Source: Hydractinia symbiolongicarpus (Eukaryota > Cnidaria > Hydrozoa > Anthoathecata > Hydractiniidae). Taken from it: DNA of 64,000 nt. The first letter of the stretch is position 1; each line of letters starts with the position of its first letter. Made by a program: the position numbers and the translations under genes. Below, in pieces: positions 14,589 through 24,400 of this stretch. The stretch is from positions 8,018,501 to 8,082,500 of the forward strand of contig NC_079880.1 of the NCBI RefSeq assembly GCF_029227915.1, read 5' to 3'. The notes beneath the pieces were generated by a model. It searched no databases and was not told the DNA's origin. It was given only the letters and a program-made list of their open reading frames with translations.

Positions 14589-15292
14589 TCATCGATTCTT
14601 ACTCCTCCTATTACTCACATAAGCCACCACGATACCTACGGCGGCAGCCAAGGCCATATACAAGTGCTTTGCTTTAACTTCCACAACCTTGGAGGCTATC
14701 TTGAAAAATAATGAGACAATACTGCCAATAATCCCCGGAAGTGCAGCGTTCGCTTTGCCAGCAACGTACTTTAAAAATTTCCCGAGACGCTCCAGCTGCT
14801 TTCTCACAAACCCTTTGCTACCACCACCTCCTCCTGTACTTCTTACGGCGCCTGCACTTCCTCCAGTGACGGCGAGCACGATGGTAGAAACCAGTAGACC
14901 AACAGCGGAAACGATGCTGGCAATCATTATGGCCAGCTCTTTGAACACAATGGTCAGTTTCTCCCGTAGTGATGTGTCGTCCTCAGCGATCTTCATGGGG
15001 GTCTGCTTAATTGCCTTCAACTGATTGTGGATATCCTTATCCCAAATTTTTTGTTGCTCCTCGGATACACCTGGCGTAGCTTTCTTTGTCTTTGACCTCT
15101 TCAGTTTACCGCTGAGAGTCTGAAGCTCGCGCTTAAACCCCCTTTTTCACGTTCGTCTAAGGCTTCGGTAAAGGAAGTATCCTCCATCAGACTCTTTGTT
15201 TCATCTATAACATTCTGGAGCAATGGCAGCATCTCGATGTCTCCAGGGTTGTCCTCGATGGTATCAATTTTATTCAAGAGTTCCTGCGCCAT
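14589..15292 (-). pseudogene. Polinton hydrophobic, glycine-rich protein (frameshifted)
   Basis: The gene starts at ATG 15292 (MAQELLNKID), overlapping the end of the upstream gene by 23 bp. It runs about 50 codons and then shifts frame in a G-run near 15,140. The second part, to 14589, carries a basic linker (KLKRSKTKKA), a hydrophobic segment (MIASIVSAVGLLVSTIVLAV), a GGGGG linker, a lysine-rich amphipathic stretch (KQLERLGKFLKYVAGKA), a second hydrophobic segment and a basic end (NRRSKNR). This pattern fits a virion-internal or membrane-active protein of the kind seen in Polintons and adenovirus-like elements. The function is inferred from composition and position only. One frameshift separates the two readable parts. 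Confidence 0.55.
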
Positions 15293-15728
15293 CTTTATCC
15301 TTGTGTGGTGTGGTATAGTCAGTAAACCCTAAGGCCTTCAAACGCGTAGGTTCTAAGTCCGTCTCTATGGTTTTAATAGCTCTTACCTCACCGGTCATAG
15401 TCGTAAGAACTATCTCTTTATAGACCCGCTCCCCTTTCGTCATCTGTCTAAAAACAAGCTTTTTACCCTCATCAGCCCTAAAATAATGATAATTTTTATC
15501 GGTTGACAGCAATCCTAAATGCTCGCTAAGTTTAGCATAAAGATCGTCGACGAAGTTCTGTTCCCCCAGCCCTACATCCAATCGCCTACGCGCACCTCCA
15601 TACTGTTGTCCTGGCGTTAGGCTGGCATCAGGCTCGGGCCGAAGGATTTCGCTCACACTACTAAACTCCTCAGGCTCCTCTTGTATAATTCTTTCTTCTG
15701 TGAAGTCATATCCGGGATTATCAGCCAT
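15270..15728 (-). CDS. Polinton protein of unknown function, acidic N-terminus
   Basis: This is an intact 152-codon frame starting MADNPGYDF. The first 45 residues are acidic and proline-rich. A compact region follows (about 50-150) with patterns such as DDLYAKLSEHLGLL, YHYFRADEGKKLVF and LKALGFTDYT, then a short tail. I do not recognise a domain. It overlaps the downstream gene start by 23 bp, a typical tight spacing in these elements. It is transcribed away from the capsid gene at 15850, so 15729-15849 probably held a divergent promoter. It is one of the few Polinton genes here without an obvious break. Confidence 0.6.
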   Translation of the reverse strand: MADNPGYDFTEERIIQEEPEEFSSVSEILRPEPDASLTPGQQYGGARRRLDVGLGEQNFVDDLYAKLSEHLGLLSTDKNYHYFRADEGKKLVFRQMTKGERVYKEIVLTTMTGEVRAIKTIETDLEPTRLKALGFTDYTTPHKDKDGAGTLE

Positions 15729-15849
15729 TTATTTCAACCACCAACCTACCTAAGTAAGTAAGTGTTTTTGGTAAATTAGATCCTAACAAGGAATTAAAGA
15801 CAATGATTGCCATTAAAGGCAAGAGGCAAAGGGTGAAGATCAGTCAAGT

Positions 15850-17014
15850 ATGATCAACCAGAACGAAGATTTGTATGTTGATCTACCAAACATGGGTCAA
15901 AACGTTTTCCCCCGGCTCAATCAAGTTGCTTTTTGACTTGGAATTGACCGGTACCAATACCAAACGCACCATCGTCAGCAACATCGGCAAGGCTTTAGTA
16001 TAAAACCTTTGCATCAGCTTGAACGGTAATGAAGTGCAGAACATACAAGATTACAACGTGCTCGCGGTATATAGAGACTTGTGGCTCCCAAAATTTGAGC
16101 ACCAGAACAACCTGATCCTTCAGGGTATCAATCAGAACGATGGCACCATAAGAGCTGTACAAGTAAAAGACAGCGACCACGTGGCGAATGATGAGGAGAA
16201 AGCGATCGTGGTGGCGTATGGCAACACCTTTTGCGTACCATTGGGAAAAATGTTCAAACTCACTGGAGACTTGCCCTTCTACCAAGCAGGCTTACACGAT
16301 AGGCTGCAGTGCGTAATACATTTTGCTCCCTATGGTGACGTGATCAAAGATTCTGGTACGGCTGCTGCTGGAAGCACGGCAGCCAAGCCAGCTGATAGTG
16401 GGTATAAGATCAGCAATATATGCTTAGAGTTTGATAAAGTGACAAACGAGGGTCTGGCGAGCGCTATAATGTCACGATACAGACGTCTCGCCCTACCCTA
16501 CGAGCTTATACTTCGCACCAAGGTTGTCACCATAGAGAAGGCTTATACGAGTTACAACCTGCAAATCGACACACCAGCGAAAAGCCTTAAAGGTATATTA
16601 TTATTATTATTCGTAGATCCGGGGAAAGTGAAGGCCTATTCGGGGAACAACGAGGTCCTCCACAACCCCAAGATCGAAAAGATCGCGATCACGGTGGAAG
16701 GTGAGCCGAATGAACTGTATAGCCATGCCATGTTGCCGAAGGACCATCTGGACCAAGTCTTCGGATCCCACGATTGCGAAGTGACCATTGGTCAGTTCTT
16801 TAGTGAAAGATACGCGCTGTTCATCGACTTCAGGGCAACACCCGATCGGGGCCTACATGGTAGTGAGCGGCCTCTGCAAGAGCTCAGCGACGGTATTACC
16901 TTGCATATGACAAAAAAGAATGATGGTACGGGTGATATACGCTGTTATGTTTACTTACTCCAAGATGCTCAGTTGAATATTTTAGATGGTAGGTTCCACA
17001 GTGTGGAGTATTAG
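15850..17014 (+). pseudogene. Polinton major-capsid-type (double jelly-roll) protein, element A
   Basis: ATG 15850 begins MINQNEDLYVDLP. A one-base frameshift lies in the C-run near 15,910, and an in-frame TAA sits at 16001-16003, where the element B copy has CAA (Gln). From 16004 to 17014 the frame is open, giving about 385 residues in total. Capsid-type features are alternating beta-strand-like segments, a FELT/FKLT-x-DLPFYQAGLHDRL-x-x-x-IHFAPY block in the middle that resembles the inter-jelly-roll segment of NCLDV/Polinton capsids, and a C-terminal half ending in RPLQELSDGITLHMTK...YLLQDAQLNI. It would form the capsid shell. The match is by pattern; a structure comparison would settle it. 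It is followed by the coiled-coil gene on the same strand, as in element B. Confidence 0.6.
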
Positions 17015-17040
17015 ACCGAATATTCATTATCATAACGTTA

Positions 17041-17061
17041 TTCTATGGTAATACCATAGAA
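17041..17061. repeat. Perfect 21-bp palindrome at the lost start of the next gene
   Basis: TTCTATGGTA, a single A, then TACCATAGAA: two perfect 10-bp arms. It lies between the capsid stop (17014) and the first readable codons of the coiled-coil gene, in the place where the start codon should be. The element B copy starts with a normal ATG (27462), so the palindrome may have replaced the original start. Confidence 0.8.
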
Positions 17062-17467
17062 TAAAACAATCGCAACAATCGGCGTCCTCGCAGCGGGCGC
17101 TGCTATAAATGCATTAGCGTTCAGCGGTTCAAATTTTTTATTCATCAAACTCTCGGGCCATGGAGAGGAGAAACGAAAACGACACAATACAGCGGTTGAA
17201 AAATTAAAAACCGCTCAGGCGCACTGGGTACGTGACAGACAGAGCAAAATCGACTGGTATAACCAGCAGCGAGAGCCTAAGCGTCAAGCTGGAGAAAGTT
17301 TAAAAGAACTCGACGAAGGGATGAGACAGTACTATATCGCCACGATTGAGAAAGCTCCACGATTATTTGATTTCTATACCTCAAGCAAGCAGCAACAAGA
17401 TGGTGAACTATCCTTTATTCTCGGCTCGCTAGCTCTCCTCGGCTTTGTAGCATACAAGTGTATGTAA
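17062..17467 (+). pseudogene. Polinton coiled-coil/membrane protein, element A (no start codon)
   Basis: The readable frame begins at about 17062 (KTIATIGVLAAGAAINALAF) and ends with TAA 17465-17467. It has an N-terminal small-residue-rich hydrophobic segment (about 1-30), a charged helical middle (EEKRKRHNTAVEKLKTAQAH, then WYNQQRE...ESLKELDEGM), and a C-terminal hydrophobic stretch (LSFILGSLALLGFVAY). The same protein is in element B (27064-27462), also between capsid and integrase genes. I know this family as a regular component of cnidarian Polintons; its role is unknown and could be virion-membrane associated. In this copy the ATG is absent: an in-frame ATG in the upstream palindrome is separated from the body by TAG. 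It ends 23 bp before the integrase ATG. Confidence 0.6.
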
Positions 17468-17490
17468 TCGTTTTTTCATATCTAGTAAAT

Positions 17491-18463
17491 ATGTCAAAAG
17501 CAAAGCATTTTGTTACTCCGGAAGAAGCGGAAAAACTAAGCAGCCTATATTACCAACCCGAAAATCTCTGGACTGGTAGGAAAGCTATTAAACTACTCTC
17601 CGAGCAGAGTGATCTCTCCAAAAAGAGAGTTATTCACTGGCTATCCCGTCAGCTGCTATGGGTCAGGCATATCAAAGGCCCAAAAAGAATACATCATGAG
17701 ATGCATTAATTTGACTTGCTCTACATGCCTCTGTATGGTAATACATACAAATATACACTAACAGACATCGATGTAGCATCCCGCTTCGAAGTCGCAAGAC
17801 CGCTACGTACTAAGAAAGCTAGTGAAGTAGCCCAGATGATCAAGGACATTTATAAGGCAGTACCTTTACGATACCTCAAGACATTCCAATGCGATAACAG
17901 CTCGGAATTCAAGTCTAATGTGACGAAGCTGTTGGAGAGCCAAGGTGTTGAGGTTAAACGGGCAACTACTAAATATCACCATACGTTCACAGCGTTCGTG
18001 GAGTCCTACAACAAAGTACTTGCAGAAAGACTCTTCAAACCTCAAGATGCGCAAGAGCTTGCCTCTGACGAAACTAGTACCACATGGGTTATACACCTAT
18101 AAAATATTGCAAAAATTATGAACAATTCCAAGACGGCCATGAGTAGTATGAAACCTTCAAAAGCCATTAAACTCGATGACGTACCACTCGCAAAAAGCGA
18201 AATCCATCCTGAGGAAAAGCCTCTACCGCATGATAGTCTATATTTGTACTTGCTGCAACCCGGGGGAAGAGCATGGGGATGTAAGGAAAAGGGCAACGGA
18301 TTCCTGGTGGAGCTAAAAGACGTATAGACTGGACCGTGTAGTGACTTGTAAACGTCTCCTGTACTATTTGGCAGATGGGCCTGATAGAAGTTTTGTGGCT
18401 GAAGAGTTGCTGCTAGTACCCGAGGATGTAGAATTGCCCCCGTATTATATGAAACAATGGTAA
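17491..18463 (+). pseudogene. Polinton DDE integrase, element A
   Basis: The gene starts at ATG 17491 (MSKAKHFVTPEEAEKL) with a helical N-terminal domain, then the retroviral-type catalytic core. The catalytic residues are visible: Asp in FDLLYMP (17713-17715), Asp in FQCDNSSEF (17893-17895) and Glu in AFVESYNK (18001-18003). The second Asp and Glu are 35 residues apart (D,D-35-E). A TAA at 17707-17709 replaces the Gln seen just before FDLL in element B. A short stretch between RHIKGPKR and the core is shorter than in B. After VIHL the frame breaks near 18,100; the C-terminal part (YLYLLQPG..., then LLYYLADGPD and PEDVELPPYY) is readable in two frames to a TAA at 18461-18463. It would insert the element into host DNA. 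Confidence 0.85.
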
Positions 18464-19116
18464 CATTTCTCGATTTTGTGTGGCTCATAAGAGCTACAAA
18501 AACATATAAGTCTTTGCACGCGGGCGCAGTAATATGGAAAATGATGATACCAATCGTCGTCAGGAGTAGTATGCTTGCGAAATATCATGATTACATTATC
18601 TTTACCCCCATCATTGGCATGTGGTGCGTATGTCTGACGGAGTCCCGCAATTTCCAATGTTCGGAGATCAAGCTGTTTCTCTCTTTCATGAAGATCCTCC
18701 CGAAGGTTTGCTATAGTTACATCCCTATCGTTCAGGTCATCGGTGAGTATTGCAAGAGCTTGATGATGCTCTTCGATGGTTTCTTGTAATGTTTCAATCC
18801 CTTTTGACGCCAGCATTCTCATATTTGCCAGAGCCTTTGCTTTTCTTGAATGTACACAAATCTTTAAAGCATCATCCAAAGAGATGAATATTTCGTGAGC
18901 ATTATTAGTTTCCTTTAACCCGGCATACCAGGCCGGGTCCTGAGCATTTAGCTCTATGCGCGTCTTCTCCGCTTTATTAAGCGCTCCACAGGATGTTTGA
19001 ATATCAGTAATCCCTAAAAACCTTCCAAGATCAGCACGCTTTAACATGGGCTTACCCTGATTGTTTAATAATATCTCAATGGTAGGCAATGTGTTAAATA
19101 ATGTAATTGAGGACAT
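18445..19116 (-). CDS. BRO-N / DUF3627-like protein, element A (altered C-terminus)
   Basis: This is a 223-codon frame from ATG 19116. Residues about 1-95 resemble the BRO-N (baculovirus repeated ORF) type DNA-binding domain: RADLGRFLGITDIQ, a middle strand region, then FISLDDALKICVHSRKAKA. Residues about 100-165 are a coiled coil with regular heptads. Residues about 168-195 start a DUF3627-like module (DNVIMIFRKHTTPDDDWYHH). After HHFPYY the copy diverges from element B, which continues about 50 residues further. Here the frame ends at 18445, reading antisense into the last 19 bp of the integrase gene. The natural 3' end therefore seems to have been lost. BRO proteins of DNA viruses bind nucleic acid; the exact role in Polintons is unknown. 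Confidence 0.7.
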   Translation of the reverse strand: MSSITLFNTLPTIEILLNNQGKPMLKRADLGRFLGITDIQTSCGALNKAEKTRIELNAQDPAWYAGLKETNNAHEIFISLDDALKICVHSRKAKALANMRMLASKGIETLQETIEEHHQALAILTDDLNDRDVTIANLREDLHEREKQLDLRTLEIAGLRQTYAPHANDGGKDNVIMIFRKHTTPDDDWYHHFPYYCARVQRLICFCSSYEPHKIEKCYHCFI

Positions 19117-19127
19117 ATTTATTTAAT

Positions 19128-19265
19128 TTAAATTAGCTTAACCAGGGTCCATGTAATTAGGACAGATATGAAAAAATACTTATTATTCCTTTCCTTTTCT
19201 AATGCATCCCTTAGCTCTTCGTCAAGAGCCTCTAATTGAGATTCCAGATAGGGTATTTTGTCCAT
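19128..19265 (-). CDS. Small coiled-coil, single-membrane-span protein (45 aa)
   Basis: ATG 19265 to TAA 19128. It has a charged helix (LESQLEALDEELRDALEKER) followed by one hydrophobic segment (YFFISVLITWTLVKLI). It lies between the ATPase remnant and the BRO-like gene on the same strand. In-frame sequence upstream (LEKQLNACHQE) suggests it could be the tail of a longer reading frame. I have no family name for it, and the element B counterpart at this position looks different. Confidence 0.35.
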   Translation of the reverse strand: MDKIPYLESQLEALDEELRDALEKERNNKYFFISVLITWTLVKLI

Positions 19266-19298
19266 TTCTTGGTGGCATGCATTCAGTTGCTTTTCTAA

Positions 19299-19820
19299 TT
19301 ATTGTATATATGACATTTGTTCTAGTATACTCCAGGCCCTAGGGTGCTTGAGTCTAATATATAGGCACGCATGCTTTGATTTTTTCAACTGGTTTTTGAT
19401 GGGCTCCCAGTCGCAAATTATGTTGTTTTCTTCATCAATCAGCTTCAAATCAGATCGTTCGTGTGGATACCACATAAATACTATTTTTTCTGCCTTCTCA
19501 AGTTCTTGGGGATTGCAGTATAAGACTGAGTCAACAACGTTTATCCAGGTCTTTGTTTGAAATGATATCGTCTGCAATGAAGAGTGTGCTCTCACCAGCG
19601 AGGAGTTTTAAAAATTTGTTTATCCAATCGAAAAATTTTTCACCTGGATCAATAAAAAATACATAAGGATCTTTCCAAAGCGATTGTCTATCGAGATATG
19701 TCCTATTGTAACGTATGGTGGGACAAAGGATTATAATATTATGAAAGTGACCCTTATATACATTCTCCAAAAGATTGAGAACACGCTGCGTCTTGCCACA
19801 AGTTGTTGTATGCTATGGGC
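19299..19820 (-). pseudogene. Polinton packaging ATPase (FtsK/HerA, A32-like), element A
   Basis: Readable parts on the minus strand are a degenerate Walker A (TTTCGKTQRVL, lacking the usual GPTG start) near 19,800, a middle part FHNIIILCPTI, a region VFFIDPGEKFFDWI, a Walker B-like TLFIADDII near 19,560, and a C-terminal half (QELEKAEKIVFMWYPHERSD...LKHPRAWSILE) to about 19,315. Between Walker B and the C-terminal part a block present in element B (ELAISGRHKKHSLWML) is missing, and the frame changes. The protein family pumps DNA into the capsid. This copy cannot be functional because the P-loop is altered, a segment is gone and the frames do not join. Confidence 0.75.
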
Positions 19821-19843
19821 AGACAACAAAATCTTGAAAATGC

Positions 19844-20086
19844 TTACTTAGGTTTGGGCACTATACTCGCGGGCAACCATCCCTTACTCACTGCCATCTC
19901 ACGTGAACCTCGATCAGCTGTAAAATATGCTACCATCTTCATAACATCGCTGGTATCCAGCTTAGTACTGGGGCTCTAGATTCCAAGGAACTTCTTACCA
20001 ACCATGGCATATCCAAATGTGAATCCAAGGTCCACAAAACTTGCGTACACCATATCTATTATCTCCTTCTGTTGGGGTGGTAACAT
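19844..20086 (-). pseudogene. Small Polinton protein upstream of the ATPase, element A
   Basis: ATG 20086 (MLPPQQKEIIDM) to TAA 19844-19846, about 80 codons with one in-frame TAG after KKFLGI. A hydrophobic/aromatic N-terminal part (FVDLGFTFGYAMVGKKFLGI) is followed by a helical part (DVMKMVAYFTADRGSREMAV) and a conserved end (IVPKPK). The same small gene precedes the ATPase in element B (25205-25501). Its role is unknown. Constant position just upstream of the packaging ATPase suggests a virion or membrane function (inference). Confidence 0.55.
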
Positions 20087-20109
20087 TTGAACCCATGTTT
20101 TATTATACC

Positions 20110-20455
20110 CTATCGCATGCGAAAAATATCAATATCGTGGTTCGTGGTAGGTTTTTGCTGAGCCGCTGCAGCAGGCTGTTGGGTACTCGCTGATTTACGA
20201 GTAAAATATATGACACCTCCGATACAGGCGATCGCGAGTAGGCTTCCACCAATGTATAATCCACTGTTTGACTGTATAGAACTCACTCCAGAAGAAGTTT
20301 TGACTGGAGGTTGTACAGCACCCTCTTGTTGTCTTTCCTCTTTCTTCTTTCCTCTTCTTCATCAGTGGGGCTAAATTGTAACCCTGTGCGACTCGACCTG
20401 GGTGCTTTACTGGTTTTGTTATTATCCTTTCTTCTTGTGATTGTTCAGTACTCAT
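20110..20455 (-). pseudogene. Small basic protein with one membrane span (frameshifted)
   Basis: ATG 20455 begins MSTEQSQEERIITKPVKHPG. The first 40 residues are polar and basic (PGRVAQGYNLAPLMKKRKE). A frameshift near 20,340 moves the frame. The second part carries a serine/glutamine linker and one hydrophobic span (GLYIGGSLLAIACIGGVIYF), then a lysine/alanine-rich tail to TAG at 20110-20112. Small tail-anchored proteins with a basic head are common in cnidarian Polintons; the function is unknown. It lies between the small pre-ATPase gene and the next minus-strand gene, all in one direction. Confidence 0.45.
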
Positions 20456-20502
20456 TTTTTATAAGCCACAGGGCTTATAAAATCTTCCCTCTAGCTTAAT
20501 TT

Positions 20503-20787
20503 TCATAACATACAAGGCCACCTCTTGATGGCCTTTAAACCGTTTCTACTATCGACCATAACCCTATTCATATGTTTAGTTGCCACTAAATCATATGCTT
20601 GTGGTGAGAAGCGATCTCCCGCAGGTGTCAGGATTTTTATACCATGTGCACAGTCCCCGTAAACGGCTGTAATATCTGTATACCTGCAGGCTGTTCTTCC
20701 GCCTTTGAGTAACAGGTTTACCCGTGCAACCAACTCACGATTACCCATGTGTATCTTTGATAGGCTGTTTCCCATTCTTTTCTTCAT
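20503..20787 (-). CDS. Unrecognised Polinton protein (~94 aa)
   Basis: Open frame from ATG 20787 (another ATG lies 12 bases downstream, 20775, giving MGNSLSKIHMGN) to 20503. It has mixed charge, no membrane segment and two cysteines. A conserved-looking core reads ELVARVNLLLKGGRTACRY, then ITAVYGDCAHGIKILTPAGD, then FSPQAYDLVAT. I do not recognise a domain. Its 5' part overlaps the 3' end of the upstream gene (20741-21344) in another frame, a compact arrangement typical of viral genomes. Intact over its length as read. Confidence 0.45.
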   Translation of the reverse strand: MKKRMGNSLSKIHMGNRELVARVNLLLKGGRTACRYTDITAVYGDCAHGIKILTPAGDRFSPQAYDLVATKHMNRVMVDSRNGLKAIKRWPCML

Positions 20788-21344
20788 CAACCTGCTCTTC
20801 ACCACTCTTGGACGTTGAGAACTGGGTGTGATTAATCGTATGGGCAGCTACCAACAGACGCGCGAGGAATCGACTAAAGGCTGTGTACAGGACTATACCC
20901 AAGTCAGCCATGGATTCTCGGATAATAGGATCGTTTTCTAAATCATGACGGAGAGCCTCTATCGAGAGTTACAACATTGCTTATAGCTTTGGTATAAAGG
21001 CTGATAGCATGGGTACTGACAGCCAAGGCAGCCTTCTGCCCCTTCTCATAGAGTTGCTTTTTAACAAAATCAGCATGAATTTTCTCGACTATTTCATCTC
21101 ATGCCTTATCGATGAACGTATCTGTGCATTTTCTAGGTAAAAATTGAGGCTTGGTTTTGCGAGCATCCTTGAGAATCTGGCGCTTATGTATAGGTTGCTC
21201 AGGCGCTTCTGGAGTATTGGCAACATCGTCGAATATTTTAGATAATGAAGACATACTATTTATTACATATTTGTATCGAAAGAGGAAGGCAAGTATCAAT
21301 GTGTATGGGATTAGAATCGCGATCAGTAGTAATATATCCATCAT
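20741..21344 (-). pseudogene. Membrane-anchored Polinton protein of unknown function (broken)
   Basis: ATG 21344 (MMDILLLIAILIPYTLILAF) gives an N-terminal signal-anchor. A proline-containing linker follows, then a helical region (YEKGQKAALAVSTHAISLYT), then a region (NDPIIRESMADLGIVLYTAF), ending at TAA 20741-20743. A TGA after FIDKA (near 21,100; CGA to TGA would explain it) and a frameshift near 20,960 break the gene. The C-terminal part overlaps the start of the next gene. No domain recognised. It lies directly downstream of the polymerase gene on the same strand. Confidence 0.45.
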
Positions 21345-21439
21345 TTAATTGCAGCTTTGTGTAAAGGTGGTGTCTCACAACACCCTTAGATAAAGCGCGC
21401 TAAATTACTCTGATATGGATCGATAGCACTTGGTCTCCT

Positions 21440-21470
21440 CCATTTTTTGTTTTATATACTATCAGTATAT
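21440..21470 (-). promoter_or_regulatory. Possible TATA element upstream of the 21344 gene
   Basis: The spacer between the polymerase stop (21497) and the next start (21344) contains a perfect short palindrome, TATATACT-ATC-AGTATATA, at 21451-21469. Read on the minus strand it runs into TATATAAAAC, a TATA-like box about 100 bp before the downstream ATG. This is based on sequence appearance only. Confidence 0.25.
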
Positions 21471-21496
21471 ACACACTTTGGGACAAAAATCATCAC

Positions 21497-24400
21497 TTAT
21501 AATTCTAATGGCTTTGTATGAACACCATCCTCGAGCACTATCCTCTTATCGTAGAACGCTGATAGACCCAGCTTGCTTTGTTCATACGTCTTCATGCCTT
21601 GGTTATATACCCGGAATCCCACATTTTTTGAATTATCCAGCTCTCCCTTCAGTGCTGCCATATATCTAGACCACGTCACCTCATTGTGTCTTTTGGACAT
21701 ACCTTTGCACGAGAACTTAGTGCCATCCTTACCTTCGACGAAATAACACTTGGCTGTTAAAGCAATCATTCAAATTGGGTAGGTAATGCCGGTGTATACT
21801 TAATGTATACATTCCGAAGCAGGACCCACATTGATAACAGTGTTTCAAACACTGAAGTGGCTATATCCTGTATAAATATTCGGAATAATAATAATAATAA
21901 TAATTGAGCCTATAAATTCTTCTTTGAACAACCCTCCGGTTCTACTTGAATATTTATCGGTGACTAGCCAATGAGCCACATCCTCATCGTACTGCCCGAG
22001 TAGTTAAGGAAAAACGACCTCTCGCAGCTCTTCTCCGGAGATGGCAAAATACGCGCTATCGGTACCCATATAAATGTACTCAAAATCTCGGCGATCTATG
22101 TACCGATCCATGAAGTCGTAATAGAACTCGAGCATACGTAATTTAGCTAGCTGAGTCAAATATATTCCACATTGATACGCCCGATCGATTGAAACCCGTT
22201 GCTTCCCCCTTCTCACTTCGTATGCCTCTCCAATCTCTTTCACATCCTCCAAATATGGGCTTCTAATTGCAACATCTCCCACTTTCTCATCTTGCGTAAA
22301 TGTAGTATTTGCATGTCTCGTCAGGTCCTCTATCATTATGCCGTAAAAACTGTTCCACTTCAGCTTGGCAGTATCGCCCGCAATACGTTTATCAGGGTTC
22401 TTATCAGCTTGGCGCCGCGCATCTGCTATTTCTTCCGGGAACCAAGCGAATGGTTTACCGCATTTGTATTTAAGTATTTGATTACACGTTGTAATTTTTA
22501 ATCCATGCTCCAGGTACCATTTAAGCAGATCAGAACAAAGCAGGATCTTCTCGGCTCTCATCACTTCTAACAGCTTCCTAGTACCTGGGATACGTTTTAG
22601 TCCAGTCTTGTTTAAATAATCGTGCATATGCTGAGGAATTTGGCTGTCAGGGATCTCTCTAACCACAAATAACGGGGACATCTCGCTGAATTTGTCGTAC
22701 AGCTCAGTAGGCACTTCAATATCAATTTGGGCAAACCCGAATATATCTCCGTTTATAATGCTCTGAACCAGATTATCTAATTCTACAGCAGAGTCTGCTA
22801 TTTTAATCAGCTTCTCTTTACCACAAGGGAAATCATGTAGTAGGGTGGTTGGGTAAAGCATATTGGCGTCATACCCGAGTATTGTCTTGCATTTTTTGAG
22901 TCGTTATAAATATGTGAACGAATACCCGTCACATCACTTTCGTGGTACCTGCAAAATACGATTGCGGGGCCACCCACCATGCCTGTTTGGAGGAGTTCAT
23001 AGGCCTCGTTCTTTGTACAAGATGTACAATCTTTTTGAACCTGTTTACAATCCTCGTACAACGCCTTGGTGCAACGAGCCTCACATTTATGTTTACATGG
23101 AACCCCTGGGGCATAAAGCTTTATATCCGGGTTCCACCACAGAGAACGTAGCGCATAGACACACCCGGAATGCTCACGCAATCCTTCAAAATGTCAATTT
23201 CATCCTCGTAATATGTATTGCGGGTCTTGTCTACAGCCTCGATAAATGGTACAACGTCGGCCATGTTGTATTGTGCTAACCAATCAAGCATCGTAACGCA
23301 TCCTCTTTTAAAAAACTCATCACTGAACGTCTGCTAATCTTCGGGCGAGAGGGTGTTTTTACCACTGAGTGTGCTATAAAACACCTCATGATCGACTGGA
23401 CCCACATGGTTCAATTTTTCGTAGCATGTTAGCCCTTTGTCCGGATACACTAATTGTTTGAGATTGCAATCGAGTGATTTGCACCATTTTTCATAACTCA
23501 AGCCTGGTACGAGGAAATTCTTATTATTGATAAATTTGAACCTCGATGTGGTAAGAAACATGTAATCATTATCTTTTTTCGCCACTTTTATATTATCATC
23601 AATTGCAATTGTTCGATAAAATACCGCTTTATCATGTTGATATCGTACTTGCCACTATTGAAACCTATCACCTTCACTTGATTTACCCATTCGTGCCAAG
23701 CATTTTGAGTTTGTTCCGGGAGCATATCGAAATCATCTGGCTTGGGATATATACGTTCGACTTCTTGGACAATCCTCACTTGTCTCTGCTCTAGTTGCTC
23801 GACAAATTTTTGCACAAGCACCTTTGGGTCTTCATTCATGATGAATGTTGGATGTTCTTGTAGACTATCGTGCATGGCTTGGAGATATATGGTTAATCAG
23901 ACGTTTGCCGGTGATTTAATCGTGCCAGGAGAGCCTCGAAATCAAATACGATGAAGTGAGGATATGGTCGAGATTATTTCTTGAATACCCTTTTAGCCTT
24001 TGGAGGCTTTTTGCACTCCCATGCAGTGACAAGATTGAACCGCAGCCCTCCAATGTGGTCTTCTTTAAACTTAGTACGATTGAAATTATTTTTATCTGCG
24101 TTGGTTAGCTGTGGTTGACATGGGCATCCATGACATTTACAGCCGTGGTATTCATATACTGTTTTTGTGTGAGGATCATACCCATCTACCCTATAAACTT
24201 CCTTGCTACCGTCGCGTATAACACGCTCTCCCCCATGTCCACAAAGCGCATGATGCATATGTCGGCTTGTTTGCTCTGACATGGCCTCAATCCATTAACA
24301 TGCCGCGTAACTGAACCCTTTATCGGGATAGAATACCTTTCCAGAGCTACTCTGCATGCGCTCGACCTTTTCACCTTTGCAAATGATCTTGGTTTTGATA

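Noticed and set aside
14689-15024. Plus-strand proline-rich frame opposite the glycine-rich gene
   Set aside because: It is the antisense shadow of the GGGGG-encoding minus-strand gene.
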